A stretch of 64,000 nucleotides of DNA from contig SAJS01000015.1 in assembly GCA_004017535.1 (NCBI GenBank), positions 1 through 64,000 on the forward strand. Direction: 5' to 3'. The translations under genes and the position numbers were made by a program. How positions within the stretch are numbered: position 1 is the first letter of the stretch; each line of letters starts with the position of its first letter. A model generated the notes under the pieces. It ran no database searches. It saw only the letters and a program-made list of their open reading frames with translations, and was not told the origin of the DNA. The DNA is from Mesorhizobium sp. Lineage in GTDB: Bacteria; Pseudomonadota; Alphaproteobacteria; Rhizobiales; Rhizobiaceae. Positions 19,165-28,834 of this stretch are shown piece after piece.

Positions 19165-19629
19165 ATGAAACACCAGACACTTGAAGAACTGAATGAGGTC
19201 GCGGAAGTCGAACCGTCGTTTCCGGCCATGACGCGAACTCAGCGCTTGGAACGTTGGGCCATGCTGCTCGAGCGGAAGCCGCAGCGGTGCCTCGCCGCCT
19301 TCCCAGGAACGGAATACATGATCCTGGACGTGCGCCACAAAACACAGTGCGTAGGCTCCGCGCTCAGCATCGCCTTCGGCGATCCGGTGTTGCGCGCGCA
19401 AGGTTTGAAGGACGACACGTATGGAGAAGCGAAGCGCTTCTTCGAGTTAGCGGATTGGCAGCTGCACGCCATCGTTTGCCACTGCCACGTGGGCGGGACA
19501 ATGAAAGCCGGTTGGGCCGCCGTTCAAGTTCGTTCAGCCATCGACAAAGACAGCAAGCTTTTCAGCAGGCTTCGCGAGGCAGTTGCGGGCTGGCCCGTGT
19601 TGCGCATCTTAGCTCATTTGCGGAGGTAA
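19165..19629 (+). CDS. Hypothetical protein
   Basis: A 154-residue protein from ATG 19165, preceded by GGAGAC. It contains TRTQRLERWAMLLERKPQR near the N-terminus and several cysteine/histidine residues (QCVGSALSIAFGDPV; HAIVCHCHVGG). The long in-frame extension upstream has a composition unlike a real protein. Function unknown. Confidence 0.6.
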   Translation: MKHQTLEELNEVAEVEPSFPAMTRTQRLERWAMLLERKPQRCLAAFPGTEYMILDVRHKTQCVGSALSIAFGDPVLRAQGLKDDTYGEAKRFFELADWQLHAIVCHCHVGGTMKAGWAAVQVRSAIDKDSKLFSRLREAVAGWPVLRILAHLRR

Positions 19630-20198
19630 AGCCCCGCAGCAGCCGAACCGCAGTGACCGGACGATTTCAAATACTGATTTGGAACTGCCGGTCTGAAATG
19701 TCCAAGACGGGCGGCGCCCAGGAAGATCGACCTCAGTGTCGCCCGTTCGCTTTTGAGCTCCGCCACTGGCCCCGAATCTTGCGTAGCACGTGCATGGTGT
19801 TTCCCGGCAAGCGGCGAGCCTGACCAGATCCTCTACTCACGCCGGCAACCAAATTGGAAAGAATGGACTTGCAGACGCCACAGAAGCTGGACCACGCGGC
19901 CGGCAGATAGCGCCGCATCGGGCAGCAGCCGACGATAGCGCGCTGGGCTTCTTCACGAAGATTCGCATGACGTTGCGTTTGGTGCGCTAACGCCGAGTCG
20001 TGCCAATCAGCGGGCTGACCGTCCTTGGCCGAACCAGACGGTCGCAACTTGCTCCTCCCGGCCTATCAAAAAGACGCCGGCGCTGGCCCCCGATCAATTG
20101 GCATCCGGATCTGGTGCTTCGGATCGAACCGTTGAACCGATCAACCGGCCACACGGTCGTGCGCCATTCGATCAAGTGGGCTGACGGACAAGCCTGAT
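19630..20198. other. Gene-free border of the conjugation module
   Basis: About 570 bases between a plus-strand hypothetical gene and the last gene of the trb operon. No domain, tRNA, integrase or attachment-like repeat was recognised, so the left limit of the mobile element cannot be fixed here. Confidence 0.45.
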
Positions 20199-20420
20199 CT
20201 AAGCCTGCTCCTTCTTTGCTTTGGCAAAGCCGCGATCCGTCGCGATGAACCGTTCAAGCATGGGCGCGATCAAGCGCGAAGGACTGGCAGGTGGCTGCCC
20301 GGTCTCGCGGCCAAGGATCTCTCCATATGTCACCAAATCGCGATGCAGCGCCGCCGGCAGTTCCACCGTAACCTTGACCGGCTTGTCATCTGCGATCGTT
20401 GCCAGCTTCAACTTGGCCAT
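20199..20420 (-). CDS. DUF2274 protein, end of trb operon
   Basis: A 73-residue protein beginning MAKLKLATIADDKPVKVTVELP at 20420. It looks like a ribbon-helix-helix type small protein (DUF2274), which in this family of conjugation modules follows trbI. It starts one base after the trbI stop. A role in regulating transfer genes is plausible but unproven. Confidence 0.85.
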   Translation of the reverse strand: MAKLKLATIADDKPVKVTVELPAALHRDLVTYGEILGRETGQPPASPSRLIAPMLERFIATDRGFAKAKKEQA

Positions 20421-20421
20421 C

Positions 20422-21558
20422 TCAATCCCCGTAAGGCTCAAGTGCAAGGTCGCGGGTGACGAGGACGCGAACGGGGAATCCCGGCCGGATCATAAGCGTC
20501 GGCGCTACAGTGAGCTGCCGTTGAACGACCTGCTGACCTACCTGGCTTACGCTATCGGAGGCGCCGCTGCGCAGAGCACGCACGATATCGCTGTCTTGAT
20601 CGGAGGAACCGGCCTGCGCGCCAACACTCAGCACTGTCGACAAGGCCGCAGCCTTGAAAAGCTCGCCCCAGTGATAATCGACGCCGTCCTCGAGGCCAGC
20701 GTAGCCTTCCGCATCCGCGCCTGGCTGGCGTTCCAGAACGATGGAGCGTCCGTCGGGAAAAATCAGCCTGTTCCAGACAAGCAGCACGCGAGGCTGTCCC
20801 GGACCAATTCCACTGTCGTATTGCCCGATAACACGAGTGCCTTGCGGAATGAGCAGGAAGCGGCCGGTGGGACTGTCATAGACATTTTCGGTTACCTGGG
20901 CGCTGATCTGGCCGGGCAGGTCGGACCGGATGCCTGTGATGAGCGCGGCCGCGATCACGGCACCGGCTTGAAGCAGGTATGGTGAGACCGGAGGCATGAT
21001 CCGATCCGGAGCAACGGTACGCCGGTCAGCGGCCGCGTTCAGGAAGGAAAGTTGGCGGTCCTGTGCGTTCGGCTGACCGTCCTGAATGGGAACCCCGTTG
21101 CCAGTGGTGGCGGACGTTTCGGCGGTCCTGGCATCTCCTGGCGCAGTCTGGAAGAAGACGCGCGAGGTTCTGGCCGCTTCCTCCTCGGTCCGCCGGCGTT
21201 GCTCGGCCTCGTCGATCGCAGGGCTCGCGACCGAGGGCGGTACGACGGCCTGCCCTTGGTTTTGGGCCTCGAGGATCGGCCTGCCGAGATCGCCAGGCAG
21301 CGGCGGCCCAAGGACCGGCCCGGTATAGTCGCGCGGAAGCCCTGCCAGTCCATCGGCGGGCGGCCGATTGGAGGTAGGGTAGAGCTCTTGGCCCTGCTTG
21401 AATTTGTCAGCGTCCTGGAAAGCGTAAATCAGCGCGCCGCCGATACCGAGCGAAGCGGCTAAGCCAATGCCTGCGAGCATCTTGCGCGACAGACGCGTCA
21501 CGCGCGGTGGGTCGGCGCGAAGCCGCATGCGTTCGACCGCAATATCCTTCTCGTTCAT
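20422..21558 (-). CDS. trbI: Conjugal transfer protein TrbI (VirB10-like)
   Basis: A 378-residue VirB10 homologue that links inner and outer membrane in the type IV secretion channel. After a cytoplasmic N-terminus there is one transmembrane helix (about residues 25-45) and a Pro-rich linker. The conserved periplasmic domain follows, with IPQGTRVIGQYDSGIGPGQPRVLLVWNRLIFPDG. The start at 21558 (MNEKDIAVERMRLR) overlaps the trbG stop (ATGA), which excludes the longer ORF. Confidence 0.95.
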   Translation of the reverse strand: MNEKDIAVERMRLRADPPRVTRLSRKMLAGIGLAASLGIGGALIYAFQDADKFKQGQELYPTSNRPPADGLAGLPRDYTGPVLGPPLPGDLGRPILEAQNQGQAVVPPSVASPAIDEAEQRRRTEEEAARTSRVFFQTAPGDARTAETSATTGNGVPIQDGQPNAQDRQLSFLNAAADRRTVAPDRIMPPVSPYLLQAGAVIAAALITGIRSDLPGQISAQVTENVYDSPTGRFLLIPQGTRVIGQYDSGIGPGQPRVLLVWNRLIFPDGRSIVLERQPGADAEGYAGLEDGVDYHWGELFKAAALSTVLSVGAQAGSSDQDSDIVRALRSGASDSVSQVGQQVVQRQLTVAPTLMIRPGFPVRVLVTRDLALEPYGD

Positions 21559-22619
21559 GGCTGCAGCGCCCCCCTCGAGGTTGAGTTCGGCGCCTCCGAC
21601 GCGGCGCTGTCGCTTGGCCTGCGCCACAACCGATTGGGTCTTCCCCCATCGATACGGACGATCCTTACCGTCTGCTGCCGTTTGCCGGCGCCAAGACGCA
21701 GTTCGGCCGCGCCGAAAAGGCGGTCGACGATCAGGACGTTTTGCCAGACACGGCTGTTGGTGATCTCAGCCTCGCCGTCCGGACCGATGACGAAGATCGG
21801 CGGCATCTCGCCTTGCACAATGCCGGGAGGAAAAACGACGTACACCCTCCGGCCATCGTCGAAGGCACTCACCGGCTTCCAGGGCGGGGTGTCGCCGGTA
21901 AAGCCGTAGCGATAGTTGCGCACCGTCAAGTCCGGTATGACGGGCGTCGTGGCGACGGCCTGCACGAGCCCTTCCTTTGGAGCCGGATAGGACCACGCCA
22001 CGGCGGGCATGTATGGCTTCGCCCCTGACCGCAACTCAAGCATATAGCTGCGCCGGTCTGTGGCGATGATGAGGTTCGTCGTGATGTCGGCCCGTGAGGG
22101 TTTCACCAGGACGTGGACGCGTCGGGCTATGCCGGATCCGCTCTCGGTGTCGCCGATGATCCAGCGCGCGGTATCACCGGCCGCGATCGGCCCCTCTCCC
22201 GTCAGGCTTTCTCCGGGCTCAAGCGCGATGTCCGTTATCTGGCCAGGCGCGGCGTAGACCTGATAGAGCGCTCCTTCGCTCCAGGGGTAGATCTGGATCG
22301 CGTTGTAGTAGCCCTCGCGGCGCGGCTCCACTCGCGCCGCGGCGTTTGCGTTCTCGACGCGTGCGGCTGGCGTTTCGGCGCTGGCGCCGCCCCGCGCGGG
22401 ATGCCAGCCTGGTGGCACGCGAAGCGGCTTCGGCCTTTGGTCTGTCGCGGCGGCCGGAGCCGGCGGCAACGGCGGAACAGAGGAATCGTAGCTGATTTTC
22501 GGGGGCTTCTTCAGCGGCATGGCGCAGCTCGCGAGCAGCGTCGTTCCCGAGACCAGTATCGCCGAGACCAGGTATCTTGCAGGAAGCGTAGCGACGACAA
22601 GACGTAAGGTCTGGCTCAT
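21555..22619 (-). CDS. trbG: Conjugal transfer protein TrbG (VirB9-like)
   Basis: A 354-residue VirB9-family protein of the secretion core complex. The N-terminus has a hydrophobic signal with a lipobox (LLASC), so it may be a lipoprotein. The C-terminal part contains FTGDTPPWKPVSAFDDGRRVYVVFPPGI and QNVLIVDRLFGAAELRLG, typical of TrbG/VirB9. The start at 22619 overlaps the trbF stop. Confidence 0.95.
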   Translation of the reverse strand: MSQTLRLVVATLPARYLVSAILVSGTTLLASCAMPLKKPPKISYDSSVPPLPPAPAAATDQRPKPLRVPPGWHPARGGASAETPAARVENANAAARVEPRREGYYNAIQIYPWSEGALYQVYAAPGQITDIALEPGESLTGEGPIAAGDTARWIIGDTESGSGIARRVHVLVKPSRADITTNLIIATDRRSYMLELRSGAKPYMPAVAWSYPAPKEGLVQAVATTPVIPDLTVRNYRYGFTGDTPPWKPVSAFDDGRRVYVVFPPGIVQGEMPPIFVIGPDGEAEITNSRVWQNVLIVDRLFGAAELRLGAGKRQQTVRIVRIDGGRPNRLWRRPSDSAASEAPNSTSRGALQP

Positions 22620-23305
22620 TGGCTCAACTCCCGAGACCAGTTGATGGCGTTGACATAGATGCCGAGCGGATTTGCGCGCAGCCGTTCGGCGTCGCTCGGC
22701 GTCTGCATCACAATCGTCAGGATCGCCGTCCAACGCTCGGTGCCGGAAAGCTGGCCGTTTTCATACTGGCGCTCGATCCAGGCAACGCGAAAGGAGTTCG
22801 GCGAGGCCCGGATGACCGAGGAAATCTCCACCGCGACCTGTTGCTTGCTTATCCTGGAGAACGGGTCGTTGGCACGAGCATAGTCGTTGAGCGCCGCAGC
22901 GCCCTGGTCGGTGGTCCATTCATAGGCGCGGAGCCAATCCTGGCGCAGGATGACCGGATCAGCGGGAATGGAGCGCACCTGTTCGATGAAGCGGGCGAGA
23001 TGCCAGGCGATCTGCGGGTCTGTCGGCTTATAGCCGGCGATCGCGGGCGCGGTCGCCTGGACCTCGCCCAATCTGTCGACCTGCACGACCCAGGGCACGA
23101 CGGTGCCGCGGGCCAGTTGCCAGACGAGGGAAGCGGCAAGGCCCGCCGACAGGATCAGCGATCCGAACGCCATTAGGCGCCAGTTCCGGGCCTGGACGCG
23201 GGCGGAGCCGATGCGTTCATCCCAGATCTGCTCCGCCTTCTGATAGGGTGTCTCCGGTCGAGGGGTCTTGCCGTAGTGGACTGCGGGGCGCCTAAAGATG
23301 TTCAT
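22616..23305 (-). CDS. trbF: Conjugal transfer protein TrbF (VirB8-like)
   Basis: A 229-residue VirB8 homologue with one transmembrane helix (about residues 43-66) and a periplasmic domain containing IPADPVILRQDWLRAYEW and SFRVAWIERQYENGQLSG. It starts as MNIFRRPAVHYGKTPRPETPY, the normal N-terminus. It starts three bases downstream of the trbL stop and overlaps trbG. Confidence 0.95.
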   Translation of the reverse strand: MNIFRRPAVHYGKTPRPETPYQKAEQIWDERIGSARVQARNWRLMAFGSLILSAGLAASLVWQLARGTVVPWVVQVDRLGEVQATAPAIAGYKPTDPQIAWHLARFIEQVRSIPADPVILRQDWLRAYEWTTDQGAAALNDYARANDPFSRISKQQVAVEISSVIRASPNSFRVAWIERQYENGQLSGTERWTAILTIVMQTPSDAERLRANPLGIYVNAINWSRELSQ

Positions 23306-23308
23306 GGG

Positions 23309-24679
23309 TCATTCGCCTTCAGAAAGAGAAATCGAGGCTCCGCCGCCATGGCTGTCACCGGCGCGAACCGCATGGGCGGCGGTCTGGGCGCCATGGGAGA
23401 GACGCTGGGAGCGCTGCAGGCGTCTGGCCCATTCAGGCTGCCCTTGATTGCCGGATGGGTTGCCCGCGCCGGGCGCATGAGCCGCGGCCGACGCCGTGCC
23501 GCGTCCAATCGTTCCCATAGTCGAGGACCCGCCGGTGATTTCAGCGGCCGAATTGGCGCCGGTGGCAAAGCTGGACTGAAGCGATTGCCCCGCATTCGTT
23601 GCGGCGCGCTTCAGTGGCGAGACTGCCGCCGAAACGCCAGCGCGCGCAACGCCGCCCAGCCCGGAGGCAATACCTGCCGCACCCGGCTGACCGGCGGCGG
23701 CAAGTGTGTAAGCAGCCGAGCCGCCGCTAGCGAGCGACGCTCCGCCCCGCGCGGCCGAGGTCGCTCCCGAGAACAGAGCAGTCCCGCCTCGCGCCGCCAG
23801 GCCGGCCGCACCATAGCCTGCGACCGCCATGCCGCCCGCGGCAAGGCCAGTGCCGACGGCAGCACCTGCGCCAAGCTGCGGTCCACCCGCGACGAGGCCG
23901 TTGGCGATACCGGGCCCGAAGATGCCGAGGCCAAGCAGCGACAGCGCCGCCAGCACGATCGCCATGGCCTGGTCGATGGTTGGGTTCTCGCCGCCGAAGC
24001 CCTGGGTGAATTCGCCGAAGAGCGTCGATCCGATGCCGATCACCACGGCAAGCACCAGAACCTTGATGCCGGACGAAATGACGTTGCCCAGCACGCGTTC
24101 AGCCATGAAGGCCGTCTTGCCGAAGAGGCCGAAAGGGATCAGCACGAAGCCGGCCAGCGTCGCCAGCTTGAATTCGATAAGCGTCACGAAGAGCTGCACC
24201 GCCAGCACGAAGAAGGCGAGCAGCACGAGTGCCCAGGCAAAAAGCAGGCAAGCGATCTGGATGAAGTTCTCGAAGAAGGAGACGTAGCCCATCAACCCGG
24301 AGATCGCCTCAAGCAATGGCCGTCCCGCGTCGAGGCCGGTTTGAGCCACCTTGCCGGGGTGAAGCAGGTCTTGTGCCGAAAAGCCGGTTCCACTCGCCTT
24401 GAGACCAAGACCGGAGAAACTCTCGAAGACGATTCGCGCCAGGCTGTTCCAGTTCGAAATCAGGTAAGCGAAGACCCCGACGAACAGCGTCTTCCTGACG
24501 AGCCGCGCGATAATGTCCTCATCGGCGCCCCAGCTCCAGAAAAGTGCGGCGAGCGTCACGTCGATCGAGATGAGCGTGGTGGCGACGAAGGCGACCTCGC
24601 CGCCGAGCAGGCCGAAACCTGAGTCAATGTAGCGGGTGAAGGTGGCCAGGAACTGATCGATGACACCGGTATTGCCCAT
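23309..24679 (-). CDS. trbL: Conjugal transfer protein TrbL (VirB6-like)
   Basis: A 456-residue polytopic membrane protein with five to seven hydrophobic helices in its first 260 residues. The conserved segment ALFWSWGADEDIIARLVRKTLFVGVFAYL is seen near residue 50. The last 200 residues are Gly/Ala/Ser rich and disordered, usual for TrbL. It forms part of the inner-membrane channel. Start ATG 24679 lies just after the trbK remnant. Confidence 0.95.
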   Translation of the reverse strand: MGNTGVIDQFLATFTRYIDSGFGLLGGEVAFVATTLISIDVTLAALFWSWGADEDIIARLVRKTLFVGVFAYLISNWNSLARIVFESFSGLGLKASGTGFSAQDLLHPGKVAQTGLDAGRPLLEAISGLMGYVSFFENFIQIACLLFAWALVLLAFFVLAVQLFVTLIEFKLATLAGFVLIPFGLFGKTAFMAERVLGNVISSGIKVLVLAVVIGIGSTLFGEFTQGFGGENPTIDQAMAIVLAALSLLGLGIFGPGIANGLVAGGPQLGAGAAVGTGLAAGGMAVAGYGAAGLAARGGTALFSGATSAARGGASLASGGSAAYTLAAAGQPGAAGIASGLGGVARAGVSAAVSPLKRAATNAGQSLQSSFATGANSAAEITGGSSTMGTIGRGTASAAAHAPGAGNPSGNQGQPEWARRLQRSQRLSHGAQTAAHAVRAGDSHGGGASISLSEGE

Positions 24680-25002
24680 TTATCGGGCCTCGTGCAGCGA
24701 CTGCGAAACGGCCGGCTCGCTTGTCGAACCTCCCGACGGTTTGTCGAGACCAAGGAAGCGATCGCGCTGTTTTGCCCATAGTCGCGCGCATCCATCGTCA
24801 CGCAGAGCGGCCTCGCCGAGGGTCTGGCAGCGGCGCAGGCCGTCGCGAAGCGGATTTGGCATAGAGGCTTCCGTGCGTGCACGCCCTCCCCCAGCGGCTT
24901 GTCCTCCTTCCGGCTCATCTCGAGCGCGCTTGCAGTCACGGCAACCGCGACGAAGACGACGGCAACGATGCGAGCGAGAGCTTTGCCGTCCATGGCCATC
25001 AT
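24680..25002 (-). pseudogene. trbK: trbK-like gene with a one-base frameshift
   Basis: From 25002 the frame reads MMAMDGKALARIVAVVFVAV and then ALEMSRKEDKPLGEG, the membrane anchor of the alternative TrbK family. The expected second half (PLRDGLRRCQTLGEAALRDDGCARLWAKQRDRFL) lies in the next frame and ends at 24680. The switch falls at a run of five C (24888-24892 on the plus strand). Adding one base there restores a single reading frame of about 107 residues. This is either a true frameshift or a sequencing indel. Confidence 0.75.
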
Positions 25003-25004
25003 CC

Positions 25005-25763
25005 TCAGCGGTTGAACATCCGGACGTCGCCGGCCTGGTAGCCGGAGCCAGGGGCGAGGAAGCGCCGGCGCTGCTCGCGGCCCTGGTCGACGGCAGCGGC
25101 ACGTTCGGCTTCGCTCAGCGCCTGGGCGCGACCGTTGGCGGCGATCACCGCGGTCAGATCGGCAAGTTGCTGGCCCTGAAGCGCGAGCAACTGATTGCCG
25201 GCTTGCGTCGCCTGCAGCGCGCCGGTGGCGGATTGGCTGGCGCCGACCAGCGCCGACATCTGCGCGCGGCCGCTCTCGATGTTTGCGACGACGCCCGCCT
25301 GGACGCGCATGGCGTCCTGGAGACCGCCGACCGTATTTTGCCAGCGCGAGCGTGCGTCCGTCACGAGCTGCTTGTCGGAAGCAGAGAGCGACACGTCGCC
25401 ATATTGCTGCTGAAAGGCCTTGTCGATCTGCTGGACGTCGAAGGCGATGTTCTGTGCTTGCCCGAGAAGCTGCTGCGTGCGTTGCACCGACTGCTGCAGT
25501 TGCTTTAGCGTGGACAACGGCAGGCTCGCCAGATTGCGCGCCTGGTTGATCAGCATCTGGGCCTGGTTCTGAAGCGAGGTGATCTGGTTCGTGATCTGCT
25601 GCAGCGAACGCGCGGCCGTCAGGACATTCTGGGAATAGTTCGATGGGTCGAAGACGATGAGTGCATGGGCTGGCGCGGTCATCATCGGCGAGATCGCGAC
25701 CGGCAGGGCGACCATTGCCGCGACCAGAAGACGGGCGCGCGGGCGGCTTTGGCAGGTAGTCAT
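25005..25763 (-). CDS. trbJ: Conjugal transfer protein TrbJ (VirB5-like)
   Basis: A 252-residue secreted protein. The signal peptide ends at PAHA, followed by LIVFDPSNYSQNVLTAARSL, the family hallmark. Long glutamine-rich helices (QQITNQITSLQNQAQMLINQ) follow, as in VirB5-type minor pilus proteins. The start ATG 25763 overlaps the trbE stop (ATGA), so the longer ORF is rejected. Confidence 0.94.
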   Translation of the reverse strand: MTTCQSRPRARLLVAAMVALPVAISPMMTAPAHALIVFDPSNYSQNVLTAARSLQQITNQITSLQNQAQMLINQARNLASLPLSTLKQLQQSVQRTQQLLGQAQNIAFDVQQIDKAFQQQYGDVSLSASDKQLVTDARSRWQNTVGGLQDAMRVQAGVVANIESGRAQMSALVGASQSATGALQATQAGNQLLALQGQQLADLTAVIAANGRAQALSEAERAAAVDQGREQRRRFLAPGSGYQAGDVRMFNR

Positions 25764-28210
25764 GGTTGGGGATCCTTTGCAGGTTTGGGAACAGTGAGAT
25801 TTGGAATGACGTCGGCGGCCCAGCCGATGCCGCGGGCACGCAACCAGGCCGCCAGGAAGCCGTCGCGGCCGTGCTCGGCGACGAGGGTCTCTATCAAGGC
25901 CTGATCGCTCCTCGAGGATGCGGCGCAAAGGGCCAGCCCGACCTCGGACAGGCCGAGCTCGAAGAGGCGGTTGCCGCGGCGGGACTGGCAGTAATAATCG
26001 CGCTTGGGTGTCGCCCTCGCCAGGATCTCGATCTGGCGATCGTTCAGGCCGAAGCGGCGATAGATGGCGGTAATTTGCGGCTCAACTGCGCGCTCGTTGG
26101 GCAGCAGCAACCGGGTTGGACAGGTTTCGATGATCGCCGGAGCGATCGCCGAGTTGTCGATGTCGGCGAGCGACTGGGTGGCAAACACGACGCTGGCATT
26201 CTTCTTGCGCAGCGTCTTCAGCCACTCGCGCAGCTGGCCGGCGAACGCGTCATCGTCGAGCGCAAGCCAGCCTTCGTCGATGATGAGCAGCGTCGGACGG
26301 CCGTCGAGCCGATCGCCGATGCGGTGGAACAGATAGGACAGGACGGCCGGCGCGGCCTGCGTGCCGACCAGACCTTCTATTTCGAACGCCTGCACGAATG
26401 CCTGACCGAGCTGTTCGGACTCGGCGTCGAGCAGCCGGCCATGAGGGCCGCCAATACAGTAGGGACGAAGCGCCTGCTTCAGGTCATTGGCTTGCAAGAG
26501 CACGCCGAGCCCGGTGATGGTGCGCTCCTCGACGGGAGCCGAGGCGAGCGATGTCAGCGCCGCCCAGATATGCTCCTTGGCGTCCGGCGTGATCTGGCCC
26601 CCCTCGCGCATCAGGATCGCGACGATCCAGTCAGCCGCCCAGGCACGCTCGTATGTATCGTGGATGCGCGCGAGCGGCTGCAGCGAAACCGGGGCCTCCA
26701 TGCCTTCGGCGAGGTGGCCGCCGAGATCGTGCCAGTCGCCGCCCATGGCGAGCATCGCGGCGCGGATCGAGCCGCCAAAGTCGAAGGCGAAGATCTGAGC
26801 GTTGCGGTAGCGGCAAAACTGCAGCGCCATCAGCGCCAGCAGTACCGATTTACCGGCCCCGGTTGGGCCAACGACCAGCGTATGCCCGACATCGCCGACA
26901 TGAAGGACCAACCGGAACGGGGTCGAGCCTTCGGTCTTGCCGTAAAGCAAGGGAGGACCGACCAGATGCTCGTCCCGTTCCGGCCCCGCCCACACGGCAG
27001 ACAGCGGTATCATGTGGGCGAGATTGAGCGTTGAGATGGGAGGCTGGCGGACATTGGCGTAGGCGTGCCCGGGCAAGGAGCCGAGCCACGCGTCGACGGC
27101 GTTGACGGTCTCGGCAATCGCCGTGAAGTCGCGGCCCTGGATAACCTTTTCAACGAGCCGCAATTTCTCGTCGGCCACGCGCGGGTCGGGGTCCCAGACC
27201 GCGACTGTCGCGCTGACATAAGCCATGCCCGCGACGTCGGCGCCGAGCTCCTGCAACGCGGTGTCGGCGTCGGCCGCCTTGTTGGCGGCGTCGGTGTCGA
27301 GGAGAGCCGACGCTTCGTTGGTCATCACCTCCTTCAGGATCGCGGCGATGCTCTTGCGCTTGGCGAACCATTGCCGCCGTATCCTGGTTAAGAGGCGGAC
27401 AGCGTCGACCTTGTCGAGCAGGATCGCGCGCGTCGACCAGCGGTAGGGGAAGGCCAGCCGATTGAGATCATCAAGCAGGCCGGGGGTGGTGGCGGTGGGG
27501 AAGCCGACAATCGTCAGCACGCGCAGATGGTTTTCGCCAAGCCGGGGCTCGAGCCCGCCGGCGAGCGGCTCGTCGGCCAGCAGCGCGTCGAGATAGATCG
27601 GCGTCTCGGGGACGCGGACCGGATGGCGTTTGGTCGAGATCGTCGAATGCAGGTAGGTCAGCGTTTCGCCGTCATCGAGCCATTGGCACTCAGGCATGAA
27701 CCCGTCAAGCAAGGCCAGCACGCGTTCTGTCCGGTCGACGAAGGCGCGCACGATCTCGCCCGGATCGGCTCCCGACCGATCGCGACCCTCATAAAGCCAA
27801 CCCTCGGCGCGCGTGGCGTCTTCGGGCGGCGGCAGGAACAGGAATGTGATAAAGTAGCTCGATACGAAATGAACGCCTTCCTCATCGAAGTCGGCCTTGC
27901 GCTCGGCATCGAGCAGGCGGGAGGCCGCATCCGGAAACTGGCTCTCCGGGTAGGAAGCCGCTTCGTGCCGCTGCGCTTCAACGAAGATGCTCCAGCCGGA
28001 GCCCAGGCGGCGAAAGGCATTGTTGATGCGCGAGGCCACCGCGACGAGCTCCGCCGCGACGGCGGAGTCGAGATCCGGCCCGCGAAACCGCGCTGTGCGC
28101 TGGAAGCTGCCATCCTTGTTGAGCACGACGCCCGGCGCGACCAGTGCCGCCCAAGGAAGATAATCGGCAAGGCGAGCGGCGGTCCGGCGGTATTCGGCAA
28201 GGCTCATCAT
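25760..28210 (-). CDS. trbE: Conjugal transfer ATPase TrbE (VirB4-like)
   Basis: An 816-residue VirB4-family ATPase starting MMSLAEYRRTAARLADYLPW. Walker A is VVGPTGAGKSVLLAL and Walker B is TLLIIDEGWLALDDDAF. The latter is followed by WLKTLRKKNASVVFATQSLADI. It powers assembly of the conjugative pilus and channel at the inner membrane. The length is normal for TrbE. It follows trbD by about ten bases and overlaps trbJ. Confidence 0.96.
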   Translation of the reverse strand: MMSLAEYRRTAARLADYLPWAALVAPGVVLNKDGSFQRTARFRGPDLDSAVAAELVAVASRINNAFRRLGSGWSIFVEAQRHEAASYPESQFPDAASRLLDAERKADFDEEGVHFVSSYFITFLFLPPPEDATRAEGWLYEGRDRSGADPGEIVRAFVDRTERVLALLDGFMPECQWLDDGETLTYLHSTISTKRHPVRVPETPIYLDALLADEPLAGGLEPRLGENHLRVLTIVGFPTATTPGLLDDLNRLAFPYRWSTRAILLDKVDAVRLLTRIRRQWFAKRKSIAAILKEVMTNEASALLDTDAANKAADADTALQELGADVAGMAYVSATVAVWDPDPRVADEKLRLVEKVIQGRDFTAIAETVNAVDAWLGSLPGHAYANVRQPPISTLNLAHMIPLSAVWAGPERDEHLVGPPLLYGKTEGSTPFRLVLHVGDVGHTLVVGPTGAGKSVLLALMALQFCRYRNAQIFAFDFGGSIRAAMLAMGGDWHDLGGHLAEGMEAPVSLQPLARIHDTYERAWAADWIVAILMREGGQITPDAKEHIWAALTSLASAPVEERTITGLGVLLQANDLKQALRPYCIGGPHGRLLDAESEQLGQAFVQAFEIEGLVGTQAAPAVLSYLFHRIGDRLDGRPTLLIIDEGWLALDDDAFAGQLREWLKTLRKKNASVVFATQSLADIDNSAIAPAIIETCPTRLLLPNERAVEPQITAIYRRFGLNDRQIEILARATPKRDYYCQSRRGNRLFELGLSEVGLALCAASSRSDQALIETLVAEHGRDGFLAAWLRARGIGWAADVIPNLTVPKPAKDPQP

Positions 28211-28220
28211 AGCTGCGCCC

Positions 28221-28502
28221 TCAAACCGACAGATGCGCGGGCAACCGCAGGTGACGGCGCCCAACCTCGACGAAAAGTGGATCGCGCCTGGCGGCCCACA
28301 CCGCCGTGACATGTCCGATTGCCCACATGAGCAGACCGACGAGCCACAGCCGCAGCCCCAGGCCGACCGCGCCAGCCAGCGTGCCGTTCAGGATCGCAAT
28401 TGCACGCGGCGCGCCCCCGAGCAGGATCTGCTCGGTCAGCGCCCGGTGGACAGGCACGGTCCAGCCTGGCACCGTGTCGAGCTGTTCGAAAACGGGGGCC
28501 AT
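28221..28502 (-). CDS. trbD: Conjugal transfer protein TrbD (VirB3-like)
   Basis: A 93-residue protein with one or two adjacent hydrophobic helices (about residues 36-66) and a C-terminal DPLFVEVGRRHLRLPAHL, conserved in VirB3/TrbD proteins. Its start overlaps the trbC stop. It is an inner-membrane component next to the VirB4-like ATPase. Confidence 0.93.
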   Translation of the reverse strand: MAPVFEQLDTVPGWTVPVHRALTEQILLGGAPRAIAILNGTLAGAVGLGLRLWLVGLLMWAIGHVTAVWAARRDPLFVEVGRRHLRLPAHLSV

Positions 28503-28834
28503 CAGATCAACGCTCCGCCGCCGAAGGAGAAGAACGACAGGAAGAAGCTCGAAGCCGCAAAGGCGATCGAAAGGCCAAAGACGATCTGGATCAGCCGGCG
28601 GAAACCGCCCGAACTGTCACCGAAGGCCAGCGTCAGGCCGGTGACGATGATGATGATGACGGCGATGATCTTGGAGACCGGGCCCTCGACCGACTGCAGG
28701 ATCTTTTCGAGCGGCTGCTCCCACGGCATCGACGAACCCGACGCTTGGGCAGTCGACGCGACGATGACGTTGGAGGCAATAGCGGCGCCGGCGGCGGCCA
28801 GACTGGCGTGGCAGCGCGAAAGCAGACGGATCAT
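28502..28834 (-). CDS. trbC: Conjugal transfer pilin TrbC (VirB2-like)
   Basis: A 110-residue pilin precursor. It has a cleavable hydrophobic N-terminus ending near AQA, then two strong hydrophobic helices (SKIIAVIIIIVTGLTLAF and IVFGLSIAFAASSFFLSFF). This is the VirB2/TrbC layout. It overlaps both trbB and trbD. Confidence 0.94.
   Translation of the reverse strand: MIRLLSRCHASLAAAGAAIASNVIVASTAQASGSSMPWEQPLEKILQSVEGPVSKIIAVIIIIVTGLTLAFGDSSGGFRRLIQIVFGLSIAFAASSFFLSFFSFGGGALI

Noticed and set aside
23276-24622. A 448-residue plus-strand open frame opposite trbL
   Set aside because: Antisense to an unambiguous TrbL; Arg/Gln-rich, no motif, no ribosome site.
25766-27034. A 422-residue plus-strand open frame opposite trbE
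   Set aside because: Antisense to the TrbE ATPase with intact Walker motifs on the minus strand.
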